64,000 nt of DNA from Klebsormidium nitens (lineage: Eukaryota > Streptophyta > Klebsormidiophyceae > Klebsormidiales > Klebsormidiaceae). Numbering within the stretch: the stretch's first letter is position 1; the number at the start of each line of letters is the position of its first letter. A program made the translations under genes and the position numbers. Under the pieces are notes generated by a model. The model was not told where the DNA came from. It saw only the letters and a list, made by a program, of their open reading frames with translations, and made no database searches. Shown here piece by piece: positions 44,741 to 55,502 of the stretch. Where the stretch lies: assembly GCA_000708835.1 (NCBI GenBank), contig DF237110.1, forward strand, positions 1-64,000, read 5' to 3'.

Positions 44741-47626
44741 TCAGTAGTACCCAGTGTACGCAACCGTGCATAATGGCAGCTCGTAACCCGGATCATCCAT
44801 CACTATAACACCATAACCTGTATGCTGTGGGATTATCTTGCTTGGAACGGGCAGCAGAAGAAAGAGGATCAGTTCAAAACGGTATTTTAAGTGCGCATTG
44901 TATTTCTTGCAGTACGGAACGCTCGTTGAAGGCGATGTGGCGAACCAATCCCCGCCCTTTCCGCACGCCCTTCTTTCCGGCAGCATTCCGTCCTTCAGAA
45001 TGGACGGAATGTTTACATGCGGAGTGCCGTGAAACGCAAATTGGAGCGGCGCAATCGCATCGGAGCCGGAACCCATGGAGGATTGAAGCGCATCTGCAAA
45101 AGGACCCAAGAGGAACAGATTGCGCAGATTCGTTTACGAGAGACATTTTGAGAACCCTCAGAACTTTCTGTGTCCGCTATCGGTCACTATTTATGACGTC
45201 AGACCTTTGCATGGTGCCCCGAATAAACAGAAGCCTGGATAACTTAAGGTACGGAAATTCAAAGCGGCTGCATACGATCTTAGACGGATAAGACGCTGTT
45301 TCAAGCTTGTAAGCTCTCCTCTTCATCAACGCGTAGGGATAGGCGTTTTTCTTGAATGTAGTCGATCAGGATGATTAGAATCATAGAATCCCTAAGCAAG
45401 CTTCATCTCTGTTCGCAGAAGGTGACCGCACTGATTCGTGTCTCGGGAGATTGTGGCGTAATATCTTAAGTAAAAGAGTTTCTCTACACTCACATGCGCA
45501 TGCCTCCACGAGCACGAAGCTTCGTGTGGGTTGTCAAGACTCAATCATTGATCCTTTTCCGGATAACCTTCTTGTAACCCCGGATCACCTACCTCCAAGG
45601 TCTGCCACGTGCCCCTCCATCGCGTCTACAAAGCGCTCGATCAGCAAACCCCCCGGCCGCGCGTGCTCGTTCACAGCTAGTCGGGAGACACTGGACCCGG
45701 TCTCGGAAAGGAAGCAGTCGATCCGCTCGTTTGAAATCAGAAACTCGAGCAATTCTGAGAGAACCTGTCAATGAAAGCACACGGAAAGAGTTCAAGAGAG
45801 GGAGGAGGTGAAGCACTAAAGGAAAGCAGTTGCCAGCAACACTGCAGGCTCGAACATTAGTGCATGGAAGATAAGATTGATCAAATGCTTGACTCGTAAA
45901 TTCATGAACCATGTCCAACGCTGAGATCTGAAAGTGAGCAAACGTCAACAATATAGCGACCTTGACAGTGATTAGGCCACACACAACAAGGAGTACTCAA
46001 GGGAGTTCTGACGCCAGCGCCCAAAATTGTCGACAGTCAACCAGAGGAAGCCAGGAGAAAGTTCAAATGCACGTGCCTGTCTCCTTTTCACCCGGGCACA
46101 GGCTGCAAGCATTTTGGCGAGCTCGCGCGGAGTCCTGGGCAGTCGGTCGAAGGTGCACAATGAAGTGAGGCCGCAGCGAAATTCGTAGCGTTCGTCCCAC
46201 AATCCCTCAACTTCCACTTGCATCGTTTCGAATGTCAGCACTGGGTTGAAAAGCTGACCATCTTCTTCCCTGCACGATTTGAGCAAGCTCATCTTTCATC
46301 TCCATTGCGTCGCTGGCCATTTGTTTTGCAATCGAAAGTAAGATAGAAAAATTCGTCGAAGGGGCTCAAGAAGCAAAACTGGAACGACCAGGAAATCATG
46401 ATTTACTCCAAGGCCGGAAAGCAAAACCACCATGGATTTTGGACGTGTGTTCAGGATCGCTTTCTCAATACAGATTCCCTCGGCATTAAGCTTGACGCCA
46501 GCGACGTACAAGAATGTTCTAGCGAAGAGGGTTCGCAGCGGACTAGAATTCACAGCACTTTTCTGCATCACGTGTCAACTTAGCTTGAAATCCAGTTACT
46601 GTAAGGCGTACTCGCAGGCACTCGCACCTGTTCTCTATGTGCGGCAGCGCTGGTGTCGTCTCCTTATTCTCGTTTGGCCGCGGCGACCTTTGAAGTGACT
46701 TCTCCGGCCGAAAGGTCGCTTGTCCCGCTGCCCAGGTGGCAAGGATGGCTCGGCCAACGGTGGCTCCGCACTTGTACCAAGTACTGGAACCGGGCCCTCT
46801 CAAAATCACAAACAATCTGGGGCTGCCCTTGAATCTTGGTGGCGACGATATTTTAGGGACTGTTCAGAAATAAAGTCTCTTAATCCACTTCTTCTGTCAA
46901 AGTTACCAAACAAATGAACTCACATTGTAATGAAGCTTAGCAGGGTGGACAACATTCGGAATATACAATGGCGAGAAATTCTGAAGGGGTGATCGGGATC
47001 CAACAAAAGCAATTACAATCAATCAAAGATGACATGAAGAAGAATTGCATTTGCTGAGTCATGGTCCCTTTGCTAAGCCAGCTAGCCACACAAACCAAGC
47101 CCGGCCCTTCCCAATCTTAACGAAGTTTCAAGAGTTGCAAAGCTTTTTGGTGCTCTGAAAAAGACAAAGCCCATCCCAAACCTGCCACAGACGAGAGCAG
47201 GGATGCTTCATTTGCTAAATCAGAATCAAGGAGCTGTAGTACTGGAGAATCATTCGATATCTGGTCACGTGAATGTCATCAGACCTTCAAGACATTGTCA
47301 CGGTAGTCTTTGATCCAACCAGCAAAAGTAGGGCCTTTGTGCTGTTGCTTCTCAGAATCGTCTTTGAACTTCGCGCGCGCGCTTCTCAAGCTAATAACGA
47401 CTACAGAAGTAAGAGATACTCTATGAAATTACGGTCAAGACAGCACCAGAAGAGCAGATCAAAGACCTCGAATGACATAGATAAACGTCGCTGGCTTCTA
47501 GAATGCAAAGCTTGCAGTAAGAGGCCTTCCAAAAAGCTCACCCCTGTCGCTTTGCCAGCAGCACGCCCAACAGCACCATGTCAAGAAGAAGAGGGGGAGC
47601 AGCAGCAGCAGACACCACGCGCTCAT
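44741..47626 (-). CDS. Membrane-anchored WWE-PARP-like protein, array member 2
   Basis: Five exons: 47626-47542 (anchor), 46859-46628 (WWE), 46269-46077 (middle), 45764-45593 and 45093-44741 (catalytic). All junction phases agree and the product is 344 residues. Residues 4-22 form a Leu-rich membrane segment, with several Cys and Trp after it. A WWE-like segment (~41-80) reads GSSTWYKCGATVGRAIL. The middle part carries LTFETM, CTFDRLPRTPRELA and LSELLEFLIS, found only in this family here. The PARP-like domain starts ~228: FHGTPHVNIPSIL with His249, GGDWFATSPSTS then YC, and VIVMDD, YELPLCTV. His and Tyr of the H-Y-E triad are present; the position I align with the catalytic Glu is not Glu, so mono-transferase or no activity is expected. 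The middle exon ends at a GC donor (CAG|GCACGT); the other junctions are GT-AG. Plant RCD1/SRO proteins also pair WWE with PARP. Confidence 0.72.
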
Positions 47627-47726
47627 GGTGTCGCTTCGACGACGAACCCTATCTCCTCAATTAAGCAGGTCGTACGAGGGCTTTTCGAACGTTTCGTTCA
47701 AGGTTGACGATTCGTCTGCATTTGAC

Positions 47727-47792
47727 AGCTCGGTGCGTACCGGTCGCCTGAGACGAATAGCCTGAGAGACGCCCGGTACGTACCAGGCATGC
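47727..47792 (-). promoter_or_regulatory. Palindromic upstream block of array member 2
   Basis: TGCGTACCGGTCGCCTGAGA is followed ~30 bp later by GCCCGGTACGTACCAGGCATG. The same paired CCGGT/CCGGTACGTACCGG arrangement lies upstream of members 3 and 4, about 110-140 bp before each ATG. Conservation and position suggest a promoter or 5' leader element. Confidence 0.5.
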
Positions 47793-48719
47793 AGACGCAG
47801 ACACTCGGGCAGGCTCTAATCGCCGGGCTTGCGCACGAGTCCTGACCTTTCCAAACCCTCCTCTCGGCTACCCCTTTCTGGCCTGTCCCTCGTCCCGCCC
47901 GTGCGGGTTAGATCACCAGCTTTGCACTTCGAAATAGAGTCCATTTCGAGGGTTTGTTTTGCGTGAAGCTCAAAGGAGGTCCCGGCGCGGAGCCTTTGCG
48001 ATCCTGGCCTCGGGGTAGCGGGCAGCGGCGGCGTGTGCGCGCGCGCGGCAGCACGCACCTGGTGGACCAGCACATGGGCGCGAGAGCGAGCGGCTCGCCG
48101 GGTCGTGGCGCTCCACTTGGCACCTCCAGAGCTCTCGAAGTGCCACGTGGCAGCAAGATCCCGGTTTGAAGAGTCCGTCAGTGCAACTTCGGGAGCGAAG
48201 CCGCGCGCGGCGCGGTTACGAGCGCAGGACGATCGCCGGGGCAGTGCTGAGGTCACGCTCAGGGCCGAGAGCCCGAGGCGCAACACTTCGAGGGAGGAAA
48301 TCCTGCTCACATCCACGCTCGCCGCGCTCAGTCTGCTCACAAAAGCGTTCGCGACCGGGGATCCCTGGGAAGCTGTCTTCGTGCATCATCGGCTTTCTAA
48401 TGTTTTCGTGCTGACACTCTCAGTGACCGACTCGTTGTCTCGACGGAGTTTGACAACCAATTGCGGGCAACATTATAGGCAGTGATTGGCATGGGCATGC
48501 TGCACGGGCATGACACTAAACAAGTGTTCAGCTGGTAGCTTCTACGACTAAAACGAATTCGTCTGTATGTGCCTAAGGAGGGCCCCGAGGTAACATTCAA
48601 TGTACCCGCTGATCTTGGATCTTGGACAGCTTTCACAAGCAACGGGACATCCTAGGTAGTGAAATAACAACCTCGCCTACAGCCAGGTAAAAATCTAGGA
48701 TACGCACGCGTCGACCTCA
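47793..48719. other. CpG-rich spacer between array members 2 and 3
   Basis: A GC-rich block (about 47980-48250, with GCGTGTGCGCGCGCGCGGC) yields long frames on both strands, including 174 codons on the minus strand. They lack splice partners or domains. The segment around 48330-48430 (TGCTCACAAAAGCGTTCG, GACCGGGGAT, TTTTCGTGCTGAC) is duplicated near 54520-54610, so the spacer belongs to the duplicated unit. Confidence 0.45.
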
Positions 48720-49030
48720 TCAAATGTACGTTGGCCTTCCGCTTTCTAAAAAGTTGTAAGCTTTTAGCTTGTGAGAAGCAATTCTGCGCGCTGCAAAACT
48801 TCGTGCGCGCAAGCACCAATGCGACTCAATCTGAAGTAGCGTGTCAGCCAGATTACCGCACGTTTCCAATGCTTCGAAGAGAAACTCTATCTTAGTCTTC
48901 CTAGGAGCATGAGGGACGCTGTAAACAGGCCGGGTTGAGGTATGCGGCTGAAAGGGAACAATCTTGATCCTGCAAACCATCTCATGAATAAAGCTGCATA
49001 TGACGTGTCGAGCTGGCAGAACTTCCCGCA
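48720..49030 (-). repeat. Conserved 3' flank block of the PARP array (behind member 3)
   Basis: It is homologous to 54990-55260, sharing ACTTCGTGC/GACGTGC, AGTAGCGTGTCA, GCCTAGGAGC/CCTAGGAGCATGAGGG and the following GGGATGTTGTAAA/GGACGCTGTAAA segment. It is more weakly homologous to 43975-44470. It lies just downstream of the member 3 pseudogene. Confidence 0.5.
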
Positions 49031-49265
49031 ATGTTACTTCGGGAAGAAATAGAAGGACCAATAAGAGCAGCTTTTCGATTCTTTGTACATACAAGACCAC
49101 CTCCACTTATGATTCCTTTTGATGCGTGTCAATCCTCCTTGTACAAGAACTCGACGTCTCCAGGACGTTTGGTCTCCCGAGAGAGAACTCAAACATGCAG
49201 ATTTGATTCTTCAATCCATGGCCGCACGATTGTCTACTTCTCTTCTGCCTCGAACACAATTTCAA

Positions 49266-52200
49266 TCAACACCAGTGCCTGTAAGACACAGTGCATACAG
49301 GCAGCTGGTAACAAGGATCGTTCATTACTATTATATGAGAATCTGTATATTCTCGGATCACGTTCTTTGGGACAGGCAGCAGCAGAAAGAGGATCATTGC
49401 AACCGGGTTGTACCCCGTACGCAAATCCTTTGTCAAGTGTTTCCGGCAGTAAGGGACGCTTGTCGAAGGTGACGTGGCGAACCAATCCCCCGCCACGGGC
49501 GCACGTCCTCTTTTCCGGCAGCATTCCTTCCTTCATAATGGACGACGTTTGCAGGAGGCCGAGATTCAAGAAGCGTCAGGCTTTCCATCAAACTCTCAAA
49601 TGCTTGCGCTTTGCTCTGTTTCGTGGCGCGGCGCTACTCCTGACTGCGCCTGACACTAGATCTATAGGATAGCGGACAACTGAGGACAAGCATGTTTATA
49701 GGCGGATTGCCATGGAACGCGAACTTGAGCGGCGCAATCTCAGGGGAACCGTAACCCAGAAGGGATCGAAACGCTTCTGCAAGGATGGAGGCGCAAGAAA
49801 GAGCGCTAATCAGTTAACAAGTAATTTGTAAATAGGACACGTTTGAAGACACTTATGTTCACCACCCGGCGCCAGTTTTCAACTGCCTTATGCTTGGTGC
49901 CCTGATCTCCACAAAGGACTCCTGAAATACTGCGGCGAATGGTTGAACATGAGCGGCTGAGTATTATATTAGACTTTCTTCACTTCCGTAATCAAGGCGC
50001 AAAGACTGAAACAGCATCTAACTGAAAGGAAGCAGTTTCTTGCCCGGAGGTCGAGGGGTGCAAAAGTGGCTGAGTCTAAGGAAGACTTATATAAGCGGGC
50101 GATTTGACCGATGGAGACATTCAATAATAAGGATCTATTTACTGTGAAGCTCTAGACATTCTTTCTCTCTTTGGCAAAACCCTCTTCATTCAAAACCTCG
50201 TCACGTACCTCCAAGATCTGCCACGTGTCCCGCCATCGCGTCTAAGAAACGCTCAAACAGCGCACCCCCCTGCCGCGCGCGCTCGTTCACAATGACTCGG
50301 AAAGATTGGAGCTGGTCTTGGAGAGGAAGCGATCGAGGCGCTCGGTCGAAATCAGGAACTCTAGCAACTCTGAGAGAACCTGCCAGAGAGTTTGCGCACA
50401 TCAGATGTGTTCAGAATTTGGAGCAGGAGGAAGATATTAGATTCTCAAGGGGTTCGAATCAGTTCGATTCGAGGTGTAAAGTAAGGAACTGACATAGATG
50501 GAAGAGGTTCGAAAGACAAGATTGCTCTGGAAGACCGGACCTATCTGCAACTCGAAGAAACCTTCTCCAAAAGCATAATTTTTATTAAAAAGGAAAGCTT
50601 CCCTCTGGATCAGCAAGTCCCTCGGTGGAATTGAGGCCTTGTGTGACGGGGAGAACTGACGAACGGGCGAAAACCAAATGATCAGATTTATAACCAACTG
50701 AGATTGATATCAGTGAGAGACACTCACCAGTCTCATTTTTGCTTGTTCGCAGTTTGCAATCATCTCAGCAAGCGCGCGAGGGGTGCTGGGCAGCCGGTCG
50801 AAGGTGCAGAACCAAGAGAAGCCCCAGCGGAATGTGTGGCATTCATCCGACCCCTCAATCCCAGCTCGCATCGTTCCGAACGTCAGCACGGGGCTGGAAA
50901 GCTCAGCGTCTTCTTGCCTGCACGGTTTGAGTTAGCTCGTTGCGTTTGTTGCAGAGGCGAACCAGGACAATCGAAAAGGTTACCTTTTGAATTGCTCATT
51001 TGCTTTGAGGGACCTGAGAATGGAAGTAAGGTGGAAGAGATTGTCATAGGCGCTCAAGCATTGACGATAGTAGGGCGACCATTGACATTCTGACCGATCT
51101 ATGTCGAAGTAACTATTGATGGATATAAAGTTGGAAGTGTTCTCAGTATGGCTTTCGAAAATGCCCACCCGACAGTAGAACTTCATTGATCGAGTGTCAA
51201 AGACAATTCTTAGGAAGAGAGTCTGCAGCGAAAGAAGCCAGAAGAAATTCTCTGCGTTACATGTCATCGTAGCTTCAGAAACTGGCTTTTGTAAGGCACC
51301 AGCTGTTGCGCGCGCCTTCCTGCGCCAACGTGCGTACCTGTGCACGACGTCCGGCAGTGCTGATGTTTTCTCCGCTTCATCGTGAGGCCGCGCCGGCAAC
51401 TTTGGAAGCGGCTCCTCCAGCCGAAAGGTCTCCTGTCCCGCTGCCCAGGCCGCAAGGATGGCTTGACCAACACTGGCTTCAAACTGGTACCAAAGTTTTG
51501 AATCGGGCGCTTTCCATTGCACGACCAACTTGGGGCTGCCCTTGAATATTGGTGGCGCTGATGCTGCAGGCACGTTGAGAAAGAGTTTTCCCTCTTTCAA
51601 CTCCAGGCAAAATGAAAATATGAGTTCTGATGATAGCTGGAACATTTGGATACGAAGGCGGGATGTTTACAGGGGTCTGTCAAAAATGAACGAGACAGTT
51701 GCGATGAAATGAAGATTACAACAAACATTGTAAACAAAGTAGTACGTTCTGGATCTTCGGCCAGCTGGCCAGACCTACCAAGTTCTTCCTAGGCTCAGTT
51801 TCATTTCAAGACCCGCAAAGCCTTCCAGATTCTATGTGAATACTAAACTCATCCCCATGCTGCAGACGAAACCAAGGATGCTTGATTCTGAACAAAGTTG
51901 CTGCATTAGTAGGGATCTTACGAAGTTGGCCACGAGTTGGTCCTCAGAATCACGACTTTGTGGTCTTTTTGGAGTGTTCCCAACATCAACCAGCAAAAGC
52001 TGAGCTTCAACGACTGTTGCCACCTCAGCATCTTGTTCGTGGCTTTCCGTGCTTCTTCTCGAACACAGGTGGGCGTATTGCAGCTTATTAACGACTGCAA
52101 AAGTGAGGGACTTTGAACAAAGTTCACGGTTGATGATGCAGAAGAGCAGGAAGACTTACGATGACGTACATGATTGCGCTAGCTGCTAGGATGAAAAGCT

Positions 52201-52305
52201 CTCACTGAAGGCTCCTGCAAGAATCTTACCCTTCTCGCTTCGCCAGCAGCACCATGTCAAGAAGCAGAGGGGGAGCAGCAGCAGCAGCAGCCACCATGCG
52301 CTCAT
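49266..52305 (-). pseudogene. WWE-PARP-like array member 3, pseudogene
   Basis: The front is intact: anchor exon 52305-52230 (MSAWWLLLLLLPLCFLTWCC), WWE exon 51563-51338 (VQWKAPDSKLWYQFEASVGQ), middle exon 50917-50728 with a good GTGAGT donor. The third exon (50379-50209) has lost one base just before VNERARQGG, which brings an in-frame TGA. The catalytic exon (49776 to ~49266) has HGN in place of HGT, a roughly 150-base insertion (about 49545-49692) after PPINM that carries a stop, and one extra G in the GGGGG run before DWFATSP. Three or more independent lesions make a functional product very unlikely. The remaining sequence is still easily aligned with members 2 and 4, so inactivation appears fairly recent. 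Confidence 0.8.
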
Positions 52306-52399
52306 GGTGAGTCTTCGACTTTGGGGCCTATCTCCACATATCAGGCGGGCCGACTTCTCGAGTTTTTTGTTCGAGTTTGCAAGATGGTTCGTCTGCAAT

Positions 52400-52468
52400 T
52401 GCCGGCTCGGTGCGCACCGGTCGCCTAAGACCTGTAGCCAAAAAGACACCCGGTACGTACCGGGCATG
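52400..52468 (-). promoter_or_regulatory. Palindromic upstream block of array member 3
   Basis: TGCGCACCGGTCGCCTAAGA is followed by CACCCGGTACGTACCGGGCATG, matching the blocks upstream of members 2 and 4 in content and spacing. The inner CCCGGTACGTACCGGG is a perfect palindrome. Confidence 0.5.
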
Positions 52469-52747
52469 CTTTGAAGCGGCGCATCCTAAAAAGCTAATCA
52501 TTGAAAGGGGCAGACATGCATCGCGAGTCTGTGCTACCTAGTAGTCACTCGAAGCCCTAGCTGCGCGCAGGCTTCTAAATGCCATGCAGGCGGATCTGGG
52601 GTCTTGAAGAATCCGAAGGTTTTGCAGTCGACTTTTCGGCCGCTGCGCGCTTGTGTGACTCTCGATCGGTATGGAAATCGCCGATTCACAAGGCCTCAGT
52701 GAGAAGGGCGACGTCTTCACTCTGTGCCTCCGAGGACCCGTCTCTAT

Positions 52748-52930
52748 GAAACTCAAGAGAAATAATAGTAAGCCCAGATAATAGTAAGGTAACCGCACTG
52801 TGACGGGTAGGGTTAGTAAGGTGGTTAGGGTGGGTACGGGTGCGGAGCGGGTGTTTCCTTATAGGTTAGGGTTTTTAGTGTTAGTCGGAGCTTACTATTA
52901 TCTTGGCTTACTATTATCTTTCTTGAGAAT
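52748..52930. mobile_element. Telomere-like foldback/MITE-like element, copy 5
   Basis: The left arm reads AACTCAAGAGAAATAATAGT, then AAGCCCAGATAATAGTAAG. The complement of the right arm reads TTCTCAAGAAAGATAATAGT, then AAGCCAAGATAATAGTAAG, giving inverted repeats of about 40 bp with few mismatches. The core is GGTAGGGTTAG, GGTGGTTAGGGTGGGTACGGG, GTGCGGAGC and TTAGGGTTTTTAGTGTTAG. These are the clearest ends of any copy, and it is non-autonomous with no ORF. Confidence 0.85.
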
Positions 52931-54989
52931 TATCCCGTCTCTCCCTCCGAACTGCAGTCTGCAGGCAGGCGGCCGCCCGCCGATGATCTGGCGCCATCGC
53001 TTCCTTTGCAAACTTCCTCCTGGTGAATGCTGACGTCAGCCGACACCGACTCTGCAAATTCGGCCAGTGCGCTCTTGGTCTCGCCGCCTGTCTCCTTTCC
53101 CTCGGCTTCATCCCCCGGGCTCTGCTTCTTCCTTTTGGGAAGCACGTCCTTCCCGAGCCGGTTTCCAGTCTAGATCCCCCCCGGCTACGTACCGGGGGGG
53201 TATTTATACTGCTGTCGGTGATGAGGAACCAGGCTTCCTCCGAATCAGCCGCACTTGTCACCCCACGGAAAGAGACCGGACTGAAATTCTTGCTTCTCCC
53301 ATCCTTTTAGGACCACAACAATATGTTACTCTGGTCTTCAGCGATAGTCGCTTTCAGTGCACTTTAAATCTTCAGCGGCGTAACCAGCTCACTTCGCAAC
53401 CCACCGTCAGCTCCATTTTCCGTTTCCCGCCGTACTGCTTGGTCAGAACCCCCAGTGAACCGTTTCTGCATCGTTTTCTTCCTCCCCTTGCCCGTGACAG
53501 CCCATGTCCCCGCTGATTGGAAGTGTTTCATACTTTCGGCGCTCACTTCCTGTCGACCACCCGCTCGCTCGTCCGTGTCAGTTTTGCTCATTTTCTCCTC
53601 GTTTATGTCCTCCGGGCGCTCAAGCCGCCTTTCTACGATGCCTTCTGGGTCGGGATTCGGCTGCGGTTCAACGGGGCTGTCTAAAATCACCTCGACGGCA
53701 GCCTGGCGCGCACGAAGCCGGTAACGAACCTCAGATAGCTAGAAGCCGGCGCTGCCAGCCGCCAAAAAGGGCCCTTCTCCTGACCGGGGGATCCCTCCCT
53801 GTTCCCTGGGCTCCTTGGTTTAAGCGTTGGCTTCCACGACTTGGATTTGTCCGTAACCTCGTGTCTGGAGCATCTGATGCCCCCTGATTGAGAAACTGAA
53901 GTATCTTGCTGAGGAACAGATGGCCAGCCCCGATTAAACCGGTTGAAAGTCTCCTGTCCCGACAAGGTTGACGCCTCTTGATCGGAACAAAGCTTACGAA
54001 ATACGAGCATCCAACAGCCAATCCCATGGTTGCCATTTCGTCGTCGGAGACAGGTCCGAGGTGCTCCGGAAACGGTCCTGCCGTTACCTCTGGAGCGGAA
54101 CCCTTCTCCGCCTCGCGCCTCTGTGGACACGGTCTGACTTCTCCTGATCAGAACTTTCAATGTCTGGCGCTCGGACACGGCCTAAGCTTTGGCGAGTAAT
54201 AGAAATTTTCTCCGCAACTGGATCCCCGCTTCTTCATTGGAGGCTGCCCCCTGCGTCGGATTCGAAACGACAACTAAGTGCCTTCTCCTAGCCCAATTCG
54301 TGAGCCCTTGTAAAAGAAACGGCCTTTCCGTCTGGAGCCGATCCCGCCAGTGCGTCTCGATTGAACACGCTCTTGCCTGATGGCTCAAAGTATGGGCGAA
54401 CGGGTGATCTACCACATGGGCTGGTCTGCATATAATTGCATTTGAAAAATCAGAATCTTTCAAAAGAAACAACATTCTGAGTGAGATGTTTTGTTCACAT
54501 ATCCCCGCTCGCGCCCTGAGTTTGCTCACGAAAGCATTCGTGACCGGGGGATGATCTGGCAGCATTTCTCGGCATCAGCGACTTACTAGGGTATTCGTGC
54601 TGACTGTCCCAAGCTGGAAGCAATGATGTAGCGACAGATTCTTCCTTTCGTTAGAGATAATAAGCAACCAAGGGCAAGGATTGATGGGCAATTCTTTGGC
54701 ATGGGCATCCGCAACACGGGCATGACACTGAGCGAGCACGAGACATTCAATTGGTCGCTCTATGTTTCAAAACGGAGCTGGAGTAAAAGACGCTTCGTTC
54801 GCAGAAATAAGGCCAACAAAAAAGTCAAATGAATGCCCCGCTGAATCAAAACTTTGAACGGATTCGTAAGTGACTGGACAGCAAAGCTTTCTGTAGCGCA
54901 ACCAATAAACCAAGGTGTCGTTCACAGGCACAAGGAATATTCCAACCATGACCGTCCGACGGTCCATAGATCTGAGCTTGAACAATTTT
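52931..54989. other. Spacer with coding-like minus-strand ORFs but no gene model
   Basis: Overlapping minus-strand frames at 53687-54178, 53364-53690 and 52930-53145 are rich in charged and polar residues and could be exons or a decayed element, but I could not join them through good splice sites and see no known domain. A TATTTATA follows a GC-rich ACGTACCGGGGGGG at about 53190-53205. Sequence at 54500-54800 is duplicated from the spacer near 48.3-48.6 kb. Confidence 0.35.
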
Positions 54990-55260
54990 CAAAGCTGCGA
55001 GCAATTCACCATGTTATCGATTACTGCTTCTCTGCGCTGCAAAAGACGTGCACTTAATTTAGCAAGCATGCCGCAATTTAGAGTAGCGTGTCATGAGCCA
55101 ATCGCAAGACTCGTGCCAGTGCTTCGGGGGAGAATTCGATTCTTTATTACGCCTAGGAGCGTGAGGGGATGTTGTAAATTAGGCTGGGATGCAATATAAT
55201 CTGTGATCCACAAAGCCGCTCTACTGGTCTGAAGATCGAGTGCCGGGCTGGTAGAAGTAC
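54990..55260 (-). repeat. Conserved 3' flank block of the PARP array (behind member 4)
   Basis: This is the counterpart of 48720-49030, following the catalytic exon of member 4. The minus-strand translation around 55160-55270 (LLPARHSI…) resembles that of the member 3 flank (VLPARHVI…), but stops differ, so coding is not claimed. Confidence 0.45.
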
Positions 55261-55502
55261 CCGTGTTTTCACGAGCAATGGAATAAGTAACTGGCGGTCG
55301 AGCAGCTTCGGTCCATATGCGTCTAAGAACAAGCTATTCTGCTTCCCTTTTGCTGCCCGCAAATCCTTTTTTTTACGAATTTTCCGCATCTCTTGCACAT
55401 GAATACTTATGATGACAACACCATGATCTGATGTCTCTGATGGCTGCATCCCTGCTTGGTCTTGAAACTGCGATAGCCTAGCGTAGCTGATCGTTATGCC
55501 TG

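Noticed and set aside
47816-48340. 174-codon minus-strand ORF
   Set aside because: It lies in a CpG-rich block where all frames open by base composition; no domain, no splice partner and no conserved frame in the duplicated spacer near 54.5 kb.
53364-54178. Minus-strand ORFs between array members 3 and 4 as a transposon gene
   Set aside because: No transposase or reverse transcriptase motifs, and frames do not join through splice sites.
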